Program-made: the position numbers and the translations under genes | Notes under the pieces: generated by a model | Database searches by the model: none | The model's input: only the letters and a program-made list of their open reading frames with translations | What the model was told of the DNA's origin: nothing | From: Atherinomorus stipes | Lineage: Eukaryota; Chordata; Actinopteri; Atheriniformes; Atherinidae | Direction of reading: 5' to 3' | Assembly: GCA_023101725.1 (NCBI GenBank) | Contig: JALJCO010001293.1 | Coordinates: 684,501 to 748,500 of the forward strand | DNA length: 64,000 bases | Part shown: piece by piece, positions 33,766-46,800 of the stretch | Layout: the number at the start of each line of letters is the position of its first letter | Numbering within the stretch: position 1 is the first letter of the stretch

Positions 33766-35063
33766 TCCCCCCTCACCCTCGATCTGAACCAGAATCGGGA
33801 CACCAATATCCCTTCACATAAATGTGCAAAACAAAGGGTTCAAGCCAATAATAAGGGGCGGAATTGGAATTCACCCTAAGATTTTGCAAAATGACAAGGG
33901 ATGTTTTTTACTGATATCCTATATACCGATATTGTCCAACTCTTAATTGCCAATATCTGACATCAACCAATACTGATCTTTGCAGACAATTGTGAGGTTG
34001 TATTTCTCATATTTTGAGAAATGCAACTATATTCTATATTCTATAACTATATGCTAATTTGCTATACTTTGTGAAAAATCACACCAAAACCATTTTTCCC
34101 TTTAGCTAGTCACAGCCAAGATACTCAAAACCAGACTGGAGTTCGATACTGCTCGAACAGTTTACCAAACTGGTAATGATATCCTATGAATTTTGCAGCC
34201 ATACAAGTACACATAGCATCTCAAGGTTGGGGTCATTTTCCCACATGTACATTTTTATTAACATGATTTTAATGTGATTTTGACTTGTCTCTTTGGTTCA
34301 TTTTTTCTTAGCATTTAATCACACTAAGACATATTCCTGTGTTTTTCATTTTGAATTTTGTCGCTCTTGCACTTTCCCCCTCTCATTCTGAAGTAGAGAG
34401 AGATGTGAATTTTTTTTTTTTTTTAATGTTTTTACTTTTGATGAGTGTATTTGTATTTTTGGGCTAATGTAAACAATGCTATGTAAATTACTCCCTTTTT
34501 GTACCCTAAGTACAAAAATGTGCACATTGAAAACAATGTAAATCGCTATTTTGATTCAGCTCAAATACAAAGTATAAAACTTGTCACTGATGAAAATGAC
34601 AATTTTAAAAATACTTGACCAAATTCTTTCTGTAGAAACTGAATATACAATATTTATTGTGTAAAGTTATTTTACATTGTGAACTTAAACTTGATCTTTT
34701 GAATTAGTTTCTCCCTAAAGAGGCTGTTTTCATTTTCATTTTCACACCTGAACAAGATAATTTGAATATGCCTCCATCTTATTAGGCTATAGTCAGCAGT
34801 GGGCTTCTGTAAGGATCTGGAGTTCATCCTCAGTTTACTGAGCTATAAAAAGGACTTCCTTTCTGCTGTGAAACGTCAGTGCTTGTTTAAGTGCTTGGCC
34901 AGAAATAAATTAATTTGGGTGTCATTTCCTGTTTAGGTTTAAACACCATCTAATATTCACAATAAAAGCTACAGATTCCTGTTTCATTTACTTGTTTTAT
35001 GAAAAAGTGAAATGCCATTATCCTTATGTGGACTGACTTGACGTATACTGTATAACAAAAAAT
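33766..35063. other. Non-coding, repeat F copy at 33895-34030
   Basis: 33895-34030 is the reverse complement of 7400-7530 (CCGATATTGTCCAACTCTTA). The rest is AT-rich with no gene. Confidence 0.5.
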
Positions 35064-35319
35064 CTTTAGATTAGGGCTGCGGTGATTAGTTGATTAATCC
35101 ACCAATCGATGACTATCGAAATAGTCAGTGACTAAATTCATAATCGACTAATCGTTTATTGTTTATAAGCTTTGTTTTTCCTCCCAAATTTGCCACTGTA
35201 CCTTCCACTGCCTTGTCTGATGACTTGTAGTTCTCAAGAAACCTCTTTTATGCAGTCTTGGTCTTGTCACGGCCTCGGCAGTCTTTGGTCTCGGTCTTGG
35301 TCTCGGGTCTCAAGGGGCA

Positions 35320-35885
35320 GGGTCACACTTGGCACGATTGGTTTAATCCCGTTTCAACTCACCGGTAGTCAAAAGTCTCGTACAAACGATCTCCGGTTGC
35401 ACTTGCAAAGTTGGAAACGTGCCAGTGTGCCTCCTCGCCATGTGACCGCATTTGCGTTGGTGACAGCGCTTGTTTCACTCCAGTCCAGTGGGCGGCGCTA
35501 ACAGCTGTGTTGTTTAACATCCACCCAAACATGCTGATAAAGCTTCTGTACCTTCACAGTTTTCCAACAACTGCCTGGTTACGAGCTTGTGTAAGCTGCT
35601 GAGCTCAACAAGAGCTGCTTATCATGCTTTTGAAGATATGTTGTTTCTCCTCTTATTCGCGGTTTCGAGCGGGGACAGGGCGTCTACGTAGGCGGCATCC
35701 TTACATCTTTGTCACGTGGGTGAAAAACGCAATCGCTCCATGCCAGCAACCATTGCAGACCACCTCCGGAGGTGGACCTGGGCACCGTGCTGCGGCCATC
35801 GGTCACACTGAAGTGTAAACATGAAGCACATTACCTTCACTGTTTGCACCTGGGATATACTCCAACCGTGCCAAGTGTGATCCGA
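35320..35885. mobile_element. Nested MITE inside the hAT element
   Basis: Inverted ends CAGGGTCACACTTGGCACG and CCAACCGTGCCAAGTGTGA. The GC-rich interior has no meaningful ORF. TSD not resolved. Confidence 0.6.
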
Positions 35886-36284
35886 TGATTTGCAATGTCT
35901 CTGACTGGCCGAGCGGTCTTGAGGGGATTTGTAACCTATAATTTCCAGGCAGGTACGCTTATTTTATATTTCATAATACAGTCCTTCAAGTACCATACAG
36001 TAAAATTTAATTTTCATACGAAGCAACTGAACCAAATATGATGCTAAGGTTCGACAACTCATGAACAATGGCAAAAAATAAAGGGTGGGGGGGTGTTGGG
36101 TGTTGGTCTCAGTCTTGGTCTTGAACTGAACTAGTCTTGGTCTTGAGTTGGTCTACCTTGGTCTTGGTTTTGATACTCTCTGGTCTTAGTCACGGGTTAG
36201 GCAGTCTTGACTACAGGTCTACTTGTCTGCCTTTCTGTCTGGTCAGCTTTTCTTGAATAGTTTATTGATATGAATAAACACACA

Positions 36285-36358
36285 CACTACCAGTCAAAAG
36301 TTTGGACCCTTTCCCATTAGATTCAATGAGAAAGTGTCCAAACTTTTGACTAGTAGTG
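36285..36358. mobile_element. 74-bp palindromic mini-MITE
   Basis: CACTACCAGTCAAAAGTTTG and, inverted, CAAACTTTTGACTAGTAGTG, separated by a few bases. Matches the fused terminal repeats of a known Tc1/mariner-like fish family. Confidence 0.75.
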
Positions 36359-36450
36359 TTAATATGCTGCAATTTTTGCATGACCCCATTAGCCAACTAA
36401 TCGACAAACTAATCGGTGACTAATTGATAATCAAAATAATCGTTTGTGAC

Positions 36451-36763
36451 CAGGGATGTAACGATTACAGGTAAAATGGTTGATTGTGACAAAATTACTA
36501 ACGATTAGTAATACCGTTTCAAATTTCAATTATCGTTAAAACCGTGACTGGTTGCTGCACTTTGAAAAACTCTGAGTGATGCTGTTCAACGGCTGGAAGA
36601 GCAGTAGCAATGTTAAATTTATGAAAACATCGCAGGAGGCAACAAAGGCACCCACATAGACAGTTCTGCTGTTTTTTTTTTTATAATACTGCAATGAAAA
36701 TGATAACCGTGATCATTTTGGCGACAATAACCGTGATATGAAATTTTCATATTGTTACATCTA
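36451..36763. mobile_element. hAT MITE nested in the hAT element
   Basis: 8-bp duplication TTTGTGAC at 36443-36450 and 36764-36771. Ends CAGGGATGTAACG and TTGTTACATCTA. Removing it restores the host hAT end. Confidence 0.85.
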
Positions 36764-37367
36764 TTTGTGACTACCCTACTTTAGATTATCACTTACAGTA
36801 AGTCCCATTGAAAAGATAAGAACTGCAATCAAAATCAAATATAACCAAAATAAAAATGAAGGAAAATTAAATTCCAGACATAAGACATAAGACTTTTTGG
36901 AAAAATTAAGAGTCTTTATTGTTTTGGTATATTTTACTCAGGTTTGTCATCATGTTCTCAGTGATTTTCAACCTAAAAAAAAAAAAAGACACAAGACATC
37001 AACTGTCCTCATGTGTCTTGAGGTGTTGTTGACAAGTTCGCTGCTTTTCATGAGAAACATGCCAAGATTCAGTCTTCGACATGTGTGCGCTACACTGCGT
37101 TCCTGTAGGTCCTGGCAGTGGATCCTTGACGGCGAGTCTCTTCCAGAAAGGCTGTGCTGCCAGAAAGCTCCATTCAGTCTCTGCCCTTATCTGTCCATCT
37201 GATGAGGACTCCATGTGCTCTTTGAAATGCTTTGATCACTTCAGAGCAGCTCAGCTGTGCTTTTTCGTGTCATGAATAGCTTCAGACCTTGAACTCAGAG
37301 GTCAAAACTCTTCAATACCTCCTCTTGTGATTTTTTTTTCTTCAACCTTGTAATTTCCACACGAGAC

Positions 37368-37373
37368 TTTAAT
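37368..37373 (-). promoter_or_regulatory. rasl11a: Candidate polyadenylation signal of rasl11a
   Basis: ATTAAA on the minus strand, 53 bp after the stop codon. It would give a very short 3' UTR. A more distal signal cannot be excluded. Confidence 0.45.
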
Positions 37374-37425
37374 ATTGCCTCGTGTCCGGCTGCTGCATGT
37401 TGTCGTTATCCATCCCCTCCTGAGA

Positions 37426-37572
37426 TCAGATAGTTGTGGCTGACTTAACTTTAGAGGAAAGGACCTGCCTGAACCTCCTCTTCAGCTCCTGCATGTTGGG
37501 AGATTTGGGTCTAGCCAGGTGGAGGCCTCCTCTTCTTTTCTCCCCGTTTCCTCCACCCAATGCTCGGATCAC
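37426..37572 (-). CDS. rasl11a: rasl11a exon 8 (C-terminus)
   Basis: Acceptor CTCCTCCAG at 37573. Encodes [14 protein letters not shown] then the RASL11 signature [14 protein letters not shown] and ends S-A-T-T-I-stop (TGA at 37428-37426). The basic tail is the usual RASL11 end and carries no lipidation cysteine. Confidence 0.93.
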   Translation of the reverse strand: MIRALGGGNGEKRRGGLHLARPKSPNMQELKRRFRQVLSSKVKSATTI

Positions 37573-37798
37573 CTGGAGGAGAGAGAACAAGTGTTGAACT
37601 CTTTTACTTTAGGTTCAAAGGTTTTATATATGTAGTGGGTCTCAAAAGTTAAGACACTCCCAATAAAAGAAAAGGCTAAATTCACAACAGTAATTCAAAT
37701 AATAAGAAACTACAAAAAAAAGTAATAAATGAAAATTTACTAAATTATAATTTAGTAAAATACAACATTGATTTTGAATTGTGGTTTTAAATAATAAC

Positions 37799-37835
<37 letters not shown>

Positions 37836-40800
37836 TGTCCCAGACAAATAACTTCAAAATCAATATCATGATTTTCATAATTTTTAAAAATGTATTACTT
37901 TTGTCAATTTCAACTTATTTAATTGACAGCCAATTTTTTTTCTTTTTTAATGGAAGGATATGCAAACTTTCGAGACCCAGTTTACTTCATCAGTACTTTT
38001 TTATGATAAGAACATAGACTTTGAAATTTTACGGAGCCTTAATAGAAAGGATGAACCTCGTGATCGTTAAAAGCCTTAAAGGTAGAGTCCAAAGTTTCCT
38101 CCCTGAAAATAAACATTAGCGTCGTGCAAGTGAAATCCGCCTCAAACCGCGCCTTTGGGTCTTCACTCGCGTGCTGTGGTGAGCTTAAATGCAACACCCT
38201 CTCCCCCTGTCTGTAATTCCCTCTTTAGCTTTGTTTTGTTGTGGTCGGGACGTTTCTGGGTGGAGATTTCTGTTTACATCGCCAGCCAGCGACAGAGCTA
38301 AGGGCATGACACTGTGTTGGGAATAAGCACATGATTGGAGCAGACGCCAGTCACTCAAACTCTCGAAAAAAGAAAGAAAGCAAAATGGTGGAAACACCGG
38401 AGAAAAGGTAAGCGCTTTAGATAGTGCACGTTGGAAAACCAGGGTTAAAGGGGAATTTCATTTTTTTTTCAATCTGGACCTGGACGTTTGTTTACTGACC
38501 CAGACAGTTTTAGTGCAACTTGAATTCTTTCAGGAGATATTTAGATCCACTCCAGATCAGCGTATGTCCAATATAATGGAAGTGATGGGGCAACTGCACG
38601 CAGCCTCTAAATAAGGCATTATCTACCACAAACTCCTTCATTTCACCAATATTTTGTTGTGAAACATTAGTTGAACCCTGTCTGTGAGCTTGAAGTGGCT
38701 TTTTATGGTGATTCGTCCTTTTTTACAGACATTTTTACTGCAGCGGCTTTGATGACGTCACTATTATGCAACAGCATAACAAGTAAATGTCTGTAAAAAA
38801 AAGACGAATTACCACAAAAAAGCTGCTTCAAGCTCACGGGGGGGGGGAGACACTAATGCTTTGTAACAAAACATTGCTGAAATGAAGGAGTTTGTGGCAG
38901 ATAATGCCTTATTTAGAGGCTGTGCGCGGTTACCCCTTCACTTCCATTATATTGGACATAGGCTGATCTCTAGTGGATCTAAATATCTCCTGAAGGAATT
39001 CAAGTTGCACCAAAACTGTCTGGGTGAGTAAATGAATGTATTTCATGCTAGAAAATAGGTCCAGATTGACAAAAAAACGAACTTCCCCTTTCATACTGGT
39101 TTGGCTTTTACCTGCTTCTGAACTCTGAAGGAGAGGCTTGAAGCTGAATAGGTTGACGAACGAGGCGGCCATTAGCCTGAGAGGGAGGGGTGCTCAGTTT
39201 GAATACTGCTGTTTGCAAACAGAAACGGTGGGGGGACTTCGGACTCTACATTTAATGCTGATTCACATCAGGTTTGTGGTTTCGTTCTGACCTCTGCGGC
39301 GTGTCAAGTCACACCAAGAGCGTGTCAGAACCCCCGAGCAGATGTCTCACAGAGTATCTACTAACGGTGCTAATAATATATCTATGGCAGGTCTCCACAG
39401 CTGAGTAAGTGTAGGGAATCACTGGTTATTCTGCATTTATGGCAGCCTACTTTGACAGCATCTACTTTTGTTCAGAAAAGACAAACTTTAGAGCTTTATA
39501 TTTACTCTGCCATCATGACTGTGATTCTACTGGTGAGCAGGGGTCCTTGAGAGAGAGCGAGGTGAACACGTGAGGGCACAACAGTCACCCCTCCCATCAG
39601 CCCCGCAGCGTGTGTGGCTGTTAAAGGGAAAGTTCAGGATTTTTGACAAAGGGCCTCGTTTTCAAGTGAGCCAGGGTCCTACTCATCACTGGAGACAGTT
39701 TCATCTTATTTCATCTCACATTCTTGTTACCAGTGGTCCCCGATGCTAATGCTAGCATAAGTGTTACGTCCCAGGCTGTGGCCTGGACATTCAACTGACA
39801 GTTTCTTCCAGCGTTCAGCCAGTCATCAGCTCATCACCATCCAACCATCTGCACCTGTTACCCATTACCTGCCATCTAATCATCATCATCACCCCTCCTG
39901 ATTGGACAACAGTTCCCTCCTCCACCTCCGGTTGGCTCCTGAACAAGTCATTCACCTGGTCATCACCCTCACCTGTAGCATAAAACTCCACTCTGGACAA
40001 TTCCACCTTGGGGAGCCTAGAGCAGGCTGCATAAGCAGTGGTCCCCCGATCAGCCTTCTGGGCTGATCTGTTGCCCTTTTGTTTGTTCTCCTTTTGGTTT
40101 AGTTTGAAATTTAGTTCTTTAGTTATGGTCAAATAGTGCTTGTGTTTCCCTTTTGTGTTATGTTTTTGTATGGTATTTTTGAGGCCATTGGGTTAGATAT
40201 TTATGTTAAACTTGGTTTATTTGTGTAGTTTTGATTTTATTGTAAAATAAATGGCTTTGTTTTTACATTCCTTTGTTTCCTTTAAATTATGTTGACGGCC
40301 CTTCACCCCTAGAGATCTGGGTCGTAACAATAAGTCAATAGGAATCTGCTAGCCTGTCATTAATAACAATCATCCACTCCACATAACACCTGAGGCAAAT
40401 CAGTTATAACACAATACTATCTGTGTAAATACCGTGAAAATAATGTTACAACTAAAACTTACCTTGTATTGCGTTACATTTTGATAGTAAAATGTCTCAG
40501 CAGCAACACATTTTTACTTCCAGTATTTGGCAGTTGAGTGATATCATCTGCCGTTAGATATACGAAGGAACTTGATTACAGTAGCGGCTACTGTAAAATT
40601 GAAAACTTATAAACCACGTTGCCTATTATTGTTATAAATTCTGTAAACTAACAAGCTATTGAAAGACTGTGGCACACTTCTGTTTGTTTTGAACCTCATC
40701 ACTCTCCTGTCTTACCACCCAGAAGCAATGTTGCTGCTGGTGAGAAACTAGTTACTCAAAATGTAATGTGTAATTTGTGATGCAAGATGAGTTTTAGTTG

Positions 40801-43800
40801 TAACATTAGGGTGTTGGCAGTACAATGTTTGGCTTGAGGTTGATTAGTCTCCTGTAAAAGATGAGTACGACCTTCACTTAAGGCACGGTTAAGAAGAGCA
40901 GTAAGTCTGAAGCTTATTGGTCCATACGGACCGTCAAACTTGGACCATTTTGATACAGAGTTACCCATCCCTACTGTTTAATGCCAAGAATTTCTCAATT
41001 TTACTAAACAATGGGAGATTTGAGATGGGTCTGTAGTTGTTCATTATTGTGGTGTCCAAACTACTCTTCTCTGCAGTGGTGTGACCTTTTCACTTTTTAT
41101 AGTTGGATACCATGACAACAAATTTTACTTTTTTTGCCCCCCCCCCCCCCCCCCCAGATGATACACTGGCTGAGTCGCTAGCATGTTTGACCTCATTTCT
41201 GAACATGGCTGAATTTAAGTCAGGGTTTTCAAACAAATGGATTAAAAAAAAAAACCTTCTATAGTAACACTGAAGGAGGCAACCACAACGTTGTCGTTAC
41301 ACGTAAGCTTATTTATTTTCTAAATGCTGTCTTGTCTGATAAATTCACTGTCTGCAGTTCCCATGATGCTAACAAATAGTCTTTAGCAAACAAACTTAGC
41401 AACCGCCCAGTTGACCTAGTTTTTCTAAGTAAGGTTATAGCCACATAAGGTTGTAACCAATCAAAAGTCAACTTGGTCTCCGGGCAGATCCTATCATTAC
41501 TGTATACCCAACCATTTTACTGAGGAGGGAATTCTGATGTCTTTTTTTTGTTCTAAGTTTTGTTTTTTTGAGATGTAATCCATTCGCTGCCTCAGTTTAT
41601 ATTGTGAATTCTCACATTCTAAGCAGAAGCAGCTCAGTGCTGCATCAGTGTGTTCTCACATGGACCTAGGTGGTATTATTTGAGATGTATCAATGATACG
41701 TCACTCATAACATTACTGTGCTAATCACAATAATTAATCAGACTGATGAAAAAAGATTGTGGGAATTAACACAGAAATTTAAGTTGAAAGATGTTCAAAT
41801 ATTTAGCAAAGCTACAGAGATAACCAGAATTAAAGATTTTTTGTGGGTTCAAAAAGCAACATTGCCCGTCTGCCCTGTCACCTGTCACATGACACCCAGT
41901 TTTTTATTTCTTGCCTATAAAAAGATGAAATATTTCTGTTTTAAAGTGCCATGTCAGTTCATGGGTTAAAAACTAAGGTCTGGAATCCTGCTCTCTCCAA
42001 GGCCAGAAAAGGAAAACACAACCAAAATACAGCGATGTGACGGGCAAGGTCCTCCACTGCACAAGAAAAAAAAAAAAAAAAAAATTACATGGAACAGTTC
42101 ATTTTGGTTTCCCTCTCTGGCTAAAAAGGCAAACACGTGGTACTGCTGTATTTTCAGGCCAACAGTGAGAGGTGGCCTGCAATCAATCTGAGTTCCCACA
42201 CAAAAGGAAAATCCTGTTTGGTGGATTAAAAATGCACATCCTCATAACCAAATAGCACGCTTCTGTAAGGGGACATAAATCAAATATTTGCGACAAGCAA
42301 ACAAAAAGATAAAGTCTCACCTCCTGACAGAGATGTAGGAAGGCAGCGTGGACTCCCTCGTGGTTCTCTCTGGCTGAGGCCTCAAAGTAAACCCCTCCTG
42401 CAAGCGGAGACAGCGTTCAGATCAGGGCTGCTCTTATCCTCCTGATAACACTCAGCATTCCTCTCTCATTAGGCATTGTGCAGGATGTAGTTAAGATACA
42501 CAGGGGCAGGCAAAATGTCAAGGCAACAAACCACTTTGAGTTTGAATGTCACAATTTAAGTGAGTTCCCTTGTTTTTTTATGTGTGCTGGGCATGTGTGT
42601 AAATCACTGCATTTTCCCCACAGCTGGCAAAACTGGTTGATGTAAGCAGAGCTGCAATAAACATCTGTCAAGTCCATTTAGAAACTGGCTGACGTGGGAA
42701 CTTCTTTCCACATGAGATGAATAGGAATTCTTCGAATGAGTTTCTGACCCACTCACTTCCTGTCTTCTTGACAGGAAGTGAGTGGGTCATTATCTCCTGT
42801 GAAGTTAACGTTTATTGTGCAAAGATATTTTGCACAAAGCCAAAAATCTTTAACATAAGCAAATTAGGAGTCCGTTAAAAAGTACTATTAGATAAGTGGC
42901 TATGAGAAAAGAAACAGTGATAGATGCCAATCAGGAATTAAATCTAAGGGTGCAGTCGCACCAGGATAGTTCGGGACCTCGGTCCGATTGGGCGAGGATT
43001 TCTGAAAAATTTCGCACCTTCCTTTTGGTTCAGTTTGCGTTCAAACTGCATTAACTGAAGCGAAGCAAACCGCCTGGTTAACCCACTGTAGTTAAACAAC
43101 TGCCCGCTAAGAGACGACTCTCCCCAATACAACCAATGATGATGATGATGATGAAGAAGCAGGAAAAATAAGAAATCCGGACTCTGTGATTAAAGTGGAA
43201 ATCTTTCTGCTTCTTATTATTTGCCAATTCCATCTCTGTCTTAACATTTTACAGTTGTTTTTTGTTGTTGCTTTGACCTCGGCTTCTTCAAAAACGCATT
43301 GTTTGCTTTGTTTTCCTCCGACCCAAACGATAATCTACCCCACTTCCTTCTACTTCTTCTTCCTCTGCTTTGTTATGGTCGACAATCCTTCTATTAAGTG
43401 CGCTGGATAGTCTGATAGTCCGTTTGCAAGTGAACCAAGACCCCCGGCTTTCAGGCGGACCAGAGTCCGCTTCTTTGGTGTGCACCAGAGTACGGTTGGT
43501 GTTCAGATTGCGCCAAATGAAGCGGATTAACCGTGGAATCAGACCACGGTCCGTTTGAAACGGACCAAACTGCCAGAGTGTGAACACAGCCTAATGGTAT
43601 GAGCCTCAGTAGCCTAATGGTCACACATTTTTAAGTTCCACTTAGGTTCAGTCCAGTTTGGCCTTTAAAGACCCACACTGTGACTTTTTGACCTAAAAAA
43701 TCTGTGTTTCGGACTCGTTTTGATGGCACACCAATATTAATTGTGTGCCTTTCTCTAGCCATCACTGCCCAGCAGCATCCTGAGGCTGGGAAACCGCACC

Positions 43801-46800
43801 ATGTAACTTCTTCCATCCAGCCGTGACGTTGCATCTGACTATTGGTTGCGCACTGCGTCACGTACTAGCAAATGGATATGAACCACATACTGTATGAACG
43901 CGGTGAGTGTTTTGAACATGCATTGTGATAGATTCGGCAAAGAAACGCAAGGAAACTTTACCAGAGGAAGAGAGGAAAACAAAGAGAGGAAGGGACAGAA
44001 CAAGAGTCAAGATAAGAATGTCTTTTACTGGCTGGAGTGAATCCCAGTACAGGTACAATGCAAGATGATGCTAGTTTAGCCGCCGATAGGGGGTGCATCA
44101 CTAAAAAACTGCTACTAGCAATGGCGTTGTGGGTCTTTAACTAATTACTGTTTTGATGATAAAGTTGTAGCGATCTTCTTTAATCACGACATAGTAGATG
44201 TAGTGTCGATAAAACAACAGGAACATGCTCCATCTAGTGAAGTTGATTTTTTTCTTCTTTATTTCTTCTTCTTTTCACTTTCTCTTTTTCTTCTTTACCT
44301 TGTCCGGTCCAGCATTGTAGCAATCAGAATGATACGCTGGCTGCTTTGTCGTGTTGAACAGATTTGCTTTGCCAAGCAGAGTTTTATGAATATAAGGCTC
44401 ATCTTGATATTCTAAACTTATTCATTTCATTTCTTTTTATTTAATTGAATATTTATTTAGCATTTTACATCACCTAGTGAAGTTGCTAATGTCTCGCCTT
44501 CATCTGCAGGCACTTGTCGGGCTCGGAGCAGGTCGCTCTTGTTGCCAACCTGCAACAGATTATAGATTATAACATAGATTAGATTACTAGGATTAAGGCT
44601 ACTGTGTCTTGTCTGCTCTGTATTGACGTAAAACATGTTTACATTGCAAAACAAACTGATAAAGAAACATTTAAACCAAAAAGCAATCATTTAAGAGATT
44701 ATTACTATTGTAAGATGCATCCACATGACTGAACACACATACTGACCAGTATAACTGGTATGTTTCCTGATGGGTGTATGCGTCTCACGTGCTGGTATAG
44801 AGGCTGGATGGTTCGGTAGCTGTTGTGGTCTGTGATGGAGAAAACCAGCACATACCCGTCTGCCCAGTAGATCGACCTGAATATCCAGAAATATTAAAGA
44901 ATAACAGAATTATTATAGAAAATTAGTCAATTGAATTAAGTCAAATACATATTTATGGGATTTCAGCCTGACCTGTTGATCTGCTCCTGGCAGTACAGGC
45001 CTTCAGCATCATCCTATAAACACATAGACATACAGTAAGTATACTGCCACATTTGAAATTTTTGCCAAAAGGCTCATTATGAAGACAAATGGTTTATTAT
45101 GAACGCATACCAGCTGTTTCAGATTGAACTTGTGAGTCATTAGACCACCAAGATGTTCAGCCAGGAAGCATTCACTTTTTTCTCAAGCTCTTATGCCGAC
45201 TTTATCCACTGCAAAAACAGTCTATCTAACCAAGTTTTACAGTCCTATATTCAGCAAAACCTTATTTAACGATCTTGATTTGAGAGAAATATACTGGACA
45301 AGACCAGAATGTGTGAGATTGTTAATCACGTTTTGTGAGTATATTTCTTACTTAGCAAATGAATCCTCAAACTGGTTATTTTATCTGCATATTAAGTTAA
45401 ATGATCTTAGTAAGACACTGTTTCAGATCACTTTGTGTGTTTCACTTCCAATTTTAGCTGTAAAAACTTGTTTTAAGGCATCCCGTACCATTTCATACAC
45501 ACAGGTTTCTTGTAATAAGAAAAAATATCTAGACTTTAGACAAGTGCGAGCTAGCTTAAAACAAGCTGAGAAACATTCATTTCAAGTTTCTTTTTAAATT
45601 AAAAACACTTAAAACTCATCTGGTAATGCTTCTTTTCAGTGTTTTTGCTTTCTTGTTTTGAGCGAAAAGATCTTAAAGGTAGATTCCCGGGTTTCCCCCC
45701 TGAAAATAAACGTTAGACCTGCGCAAGTGAACTCTGTCTCAATCCGCACCATTGGGCCTCTACTCTCGTGTGGTGGTGAGTTTGTTTGCAACTCCCTCTC
45801 TCCCTGTCTGTAATTCGCCTTTTCCGTTTGTTTTGGTGTGGTCAGGACATTTCTGGGTGGATATTTCTGCATATATCGCCAGCCAATGACAGAGCTAAGG
45901 GCATGACTCTGTGTTGGGAATAAGCTTATGATTGGAGCAAATGCCAGTCACTCTCGAAGGAAATGAAAAAAAGAAAGAAAAACGGCGGGTGGACGTAGTG
46001 AATAACAGGAAGTACCCTGCGGAAAGAGCTTTAGATAGTGCACGTTGGAAAACCAGGGTCAATATTGGTTTGGCTTTTTTCCCGCTTCTGAGCTCTGAAG
46101 GAGTTGTTGAAGCTGAATAGGCTGATGAAAGAGCCATTAGCCTGAGAGGGAGGAGCGCTCAGTTTGAACACTGTTGTTTACAAACAGAAACGTGGAGAGA
46201 CTCTGGACTCTACCATTAAAGACACACACTGCAACTTTTAGACCTTTAAAAATCTGCGTTTCTCACTTGTTCTGATGGCACACCAACATTCATTGTGCGC
46301 ATTTTTCGAGCCCTCACTGCCCAGAGGCGTCCCGAGGCTCAGAAACTGCACAATATAGCTTTTGCATCCGGGATGGGACAGTTACGCTGAAGCGGACTGT
46401 TGGTTGCGCGCCGCGTCATGTGCTAGCAAACCAATATGAACCAGATATGAACACAGTGGATGTTTTAAACGCGCATCATGTCGGATTTGGCAAAGAAACA
46501 CAAGGAAACATTACCGGAGGAAGAGAGGAAAAGAAAGAGAGGAAGGGACGGAAAAAGAGCCAAGATAAGACTGTCTTCTGTCTTTTACTGGTTGGAGTGA
46601 GCTCACAGTACAGGTAGGATGAAGATGGATGCTAGTTTAGCCGTTGATAGGGGGTGCGTCACTGAGAAAACTGCTAAAAGTTCTGTTTTGGGTCCTTACT
46701 CCAAGAGAAACTAACCAGAAATTCAAGAACTTGCAGCAAAGAAGTGCAATTTAGCAGTCTGAAATGGTGGAATAGGACGTAAAGCAGCTTATCAAGTAGC

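Larger units (their letters stand above)
35072..36778. mobile_element. Non-autonomous hAT element (family E)
   Basis: Flanked by an 8-bp duplication CTTTAGAT (35064-35071 and 36779-36786). Ends TAGGGCTGC and ACTACCCTA. The subterminal TCGACTAATCG / CAACTAATCG motifs are typical of a common fish hAT family. Half of another copy lies at 57350-57450. It carries further insertions: a GTCACACTTGGCACG palindrome (35320-35885), TCTTGGTCTTG-rich flanks, a short palindrome (36285-36358) and a second hAT MITE (36451-36763). Confidence 0.85.

Noticed and set aside
35172..35818. Several overlapping frames of 60-109 codons
   Set aside because: They lie inside nested MITEs of a hAT element; no domain, no splice context.
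42745..42789. Hairpin as a microRNA precursor
   Set aside because: A 20-bp stem with a 5-base loop is shorter than normal animal pre-miRNAs.
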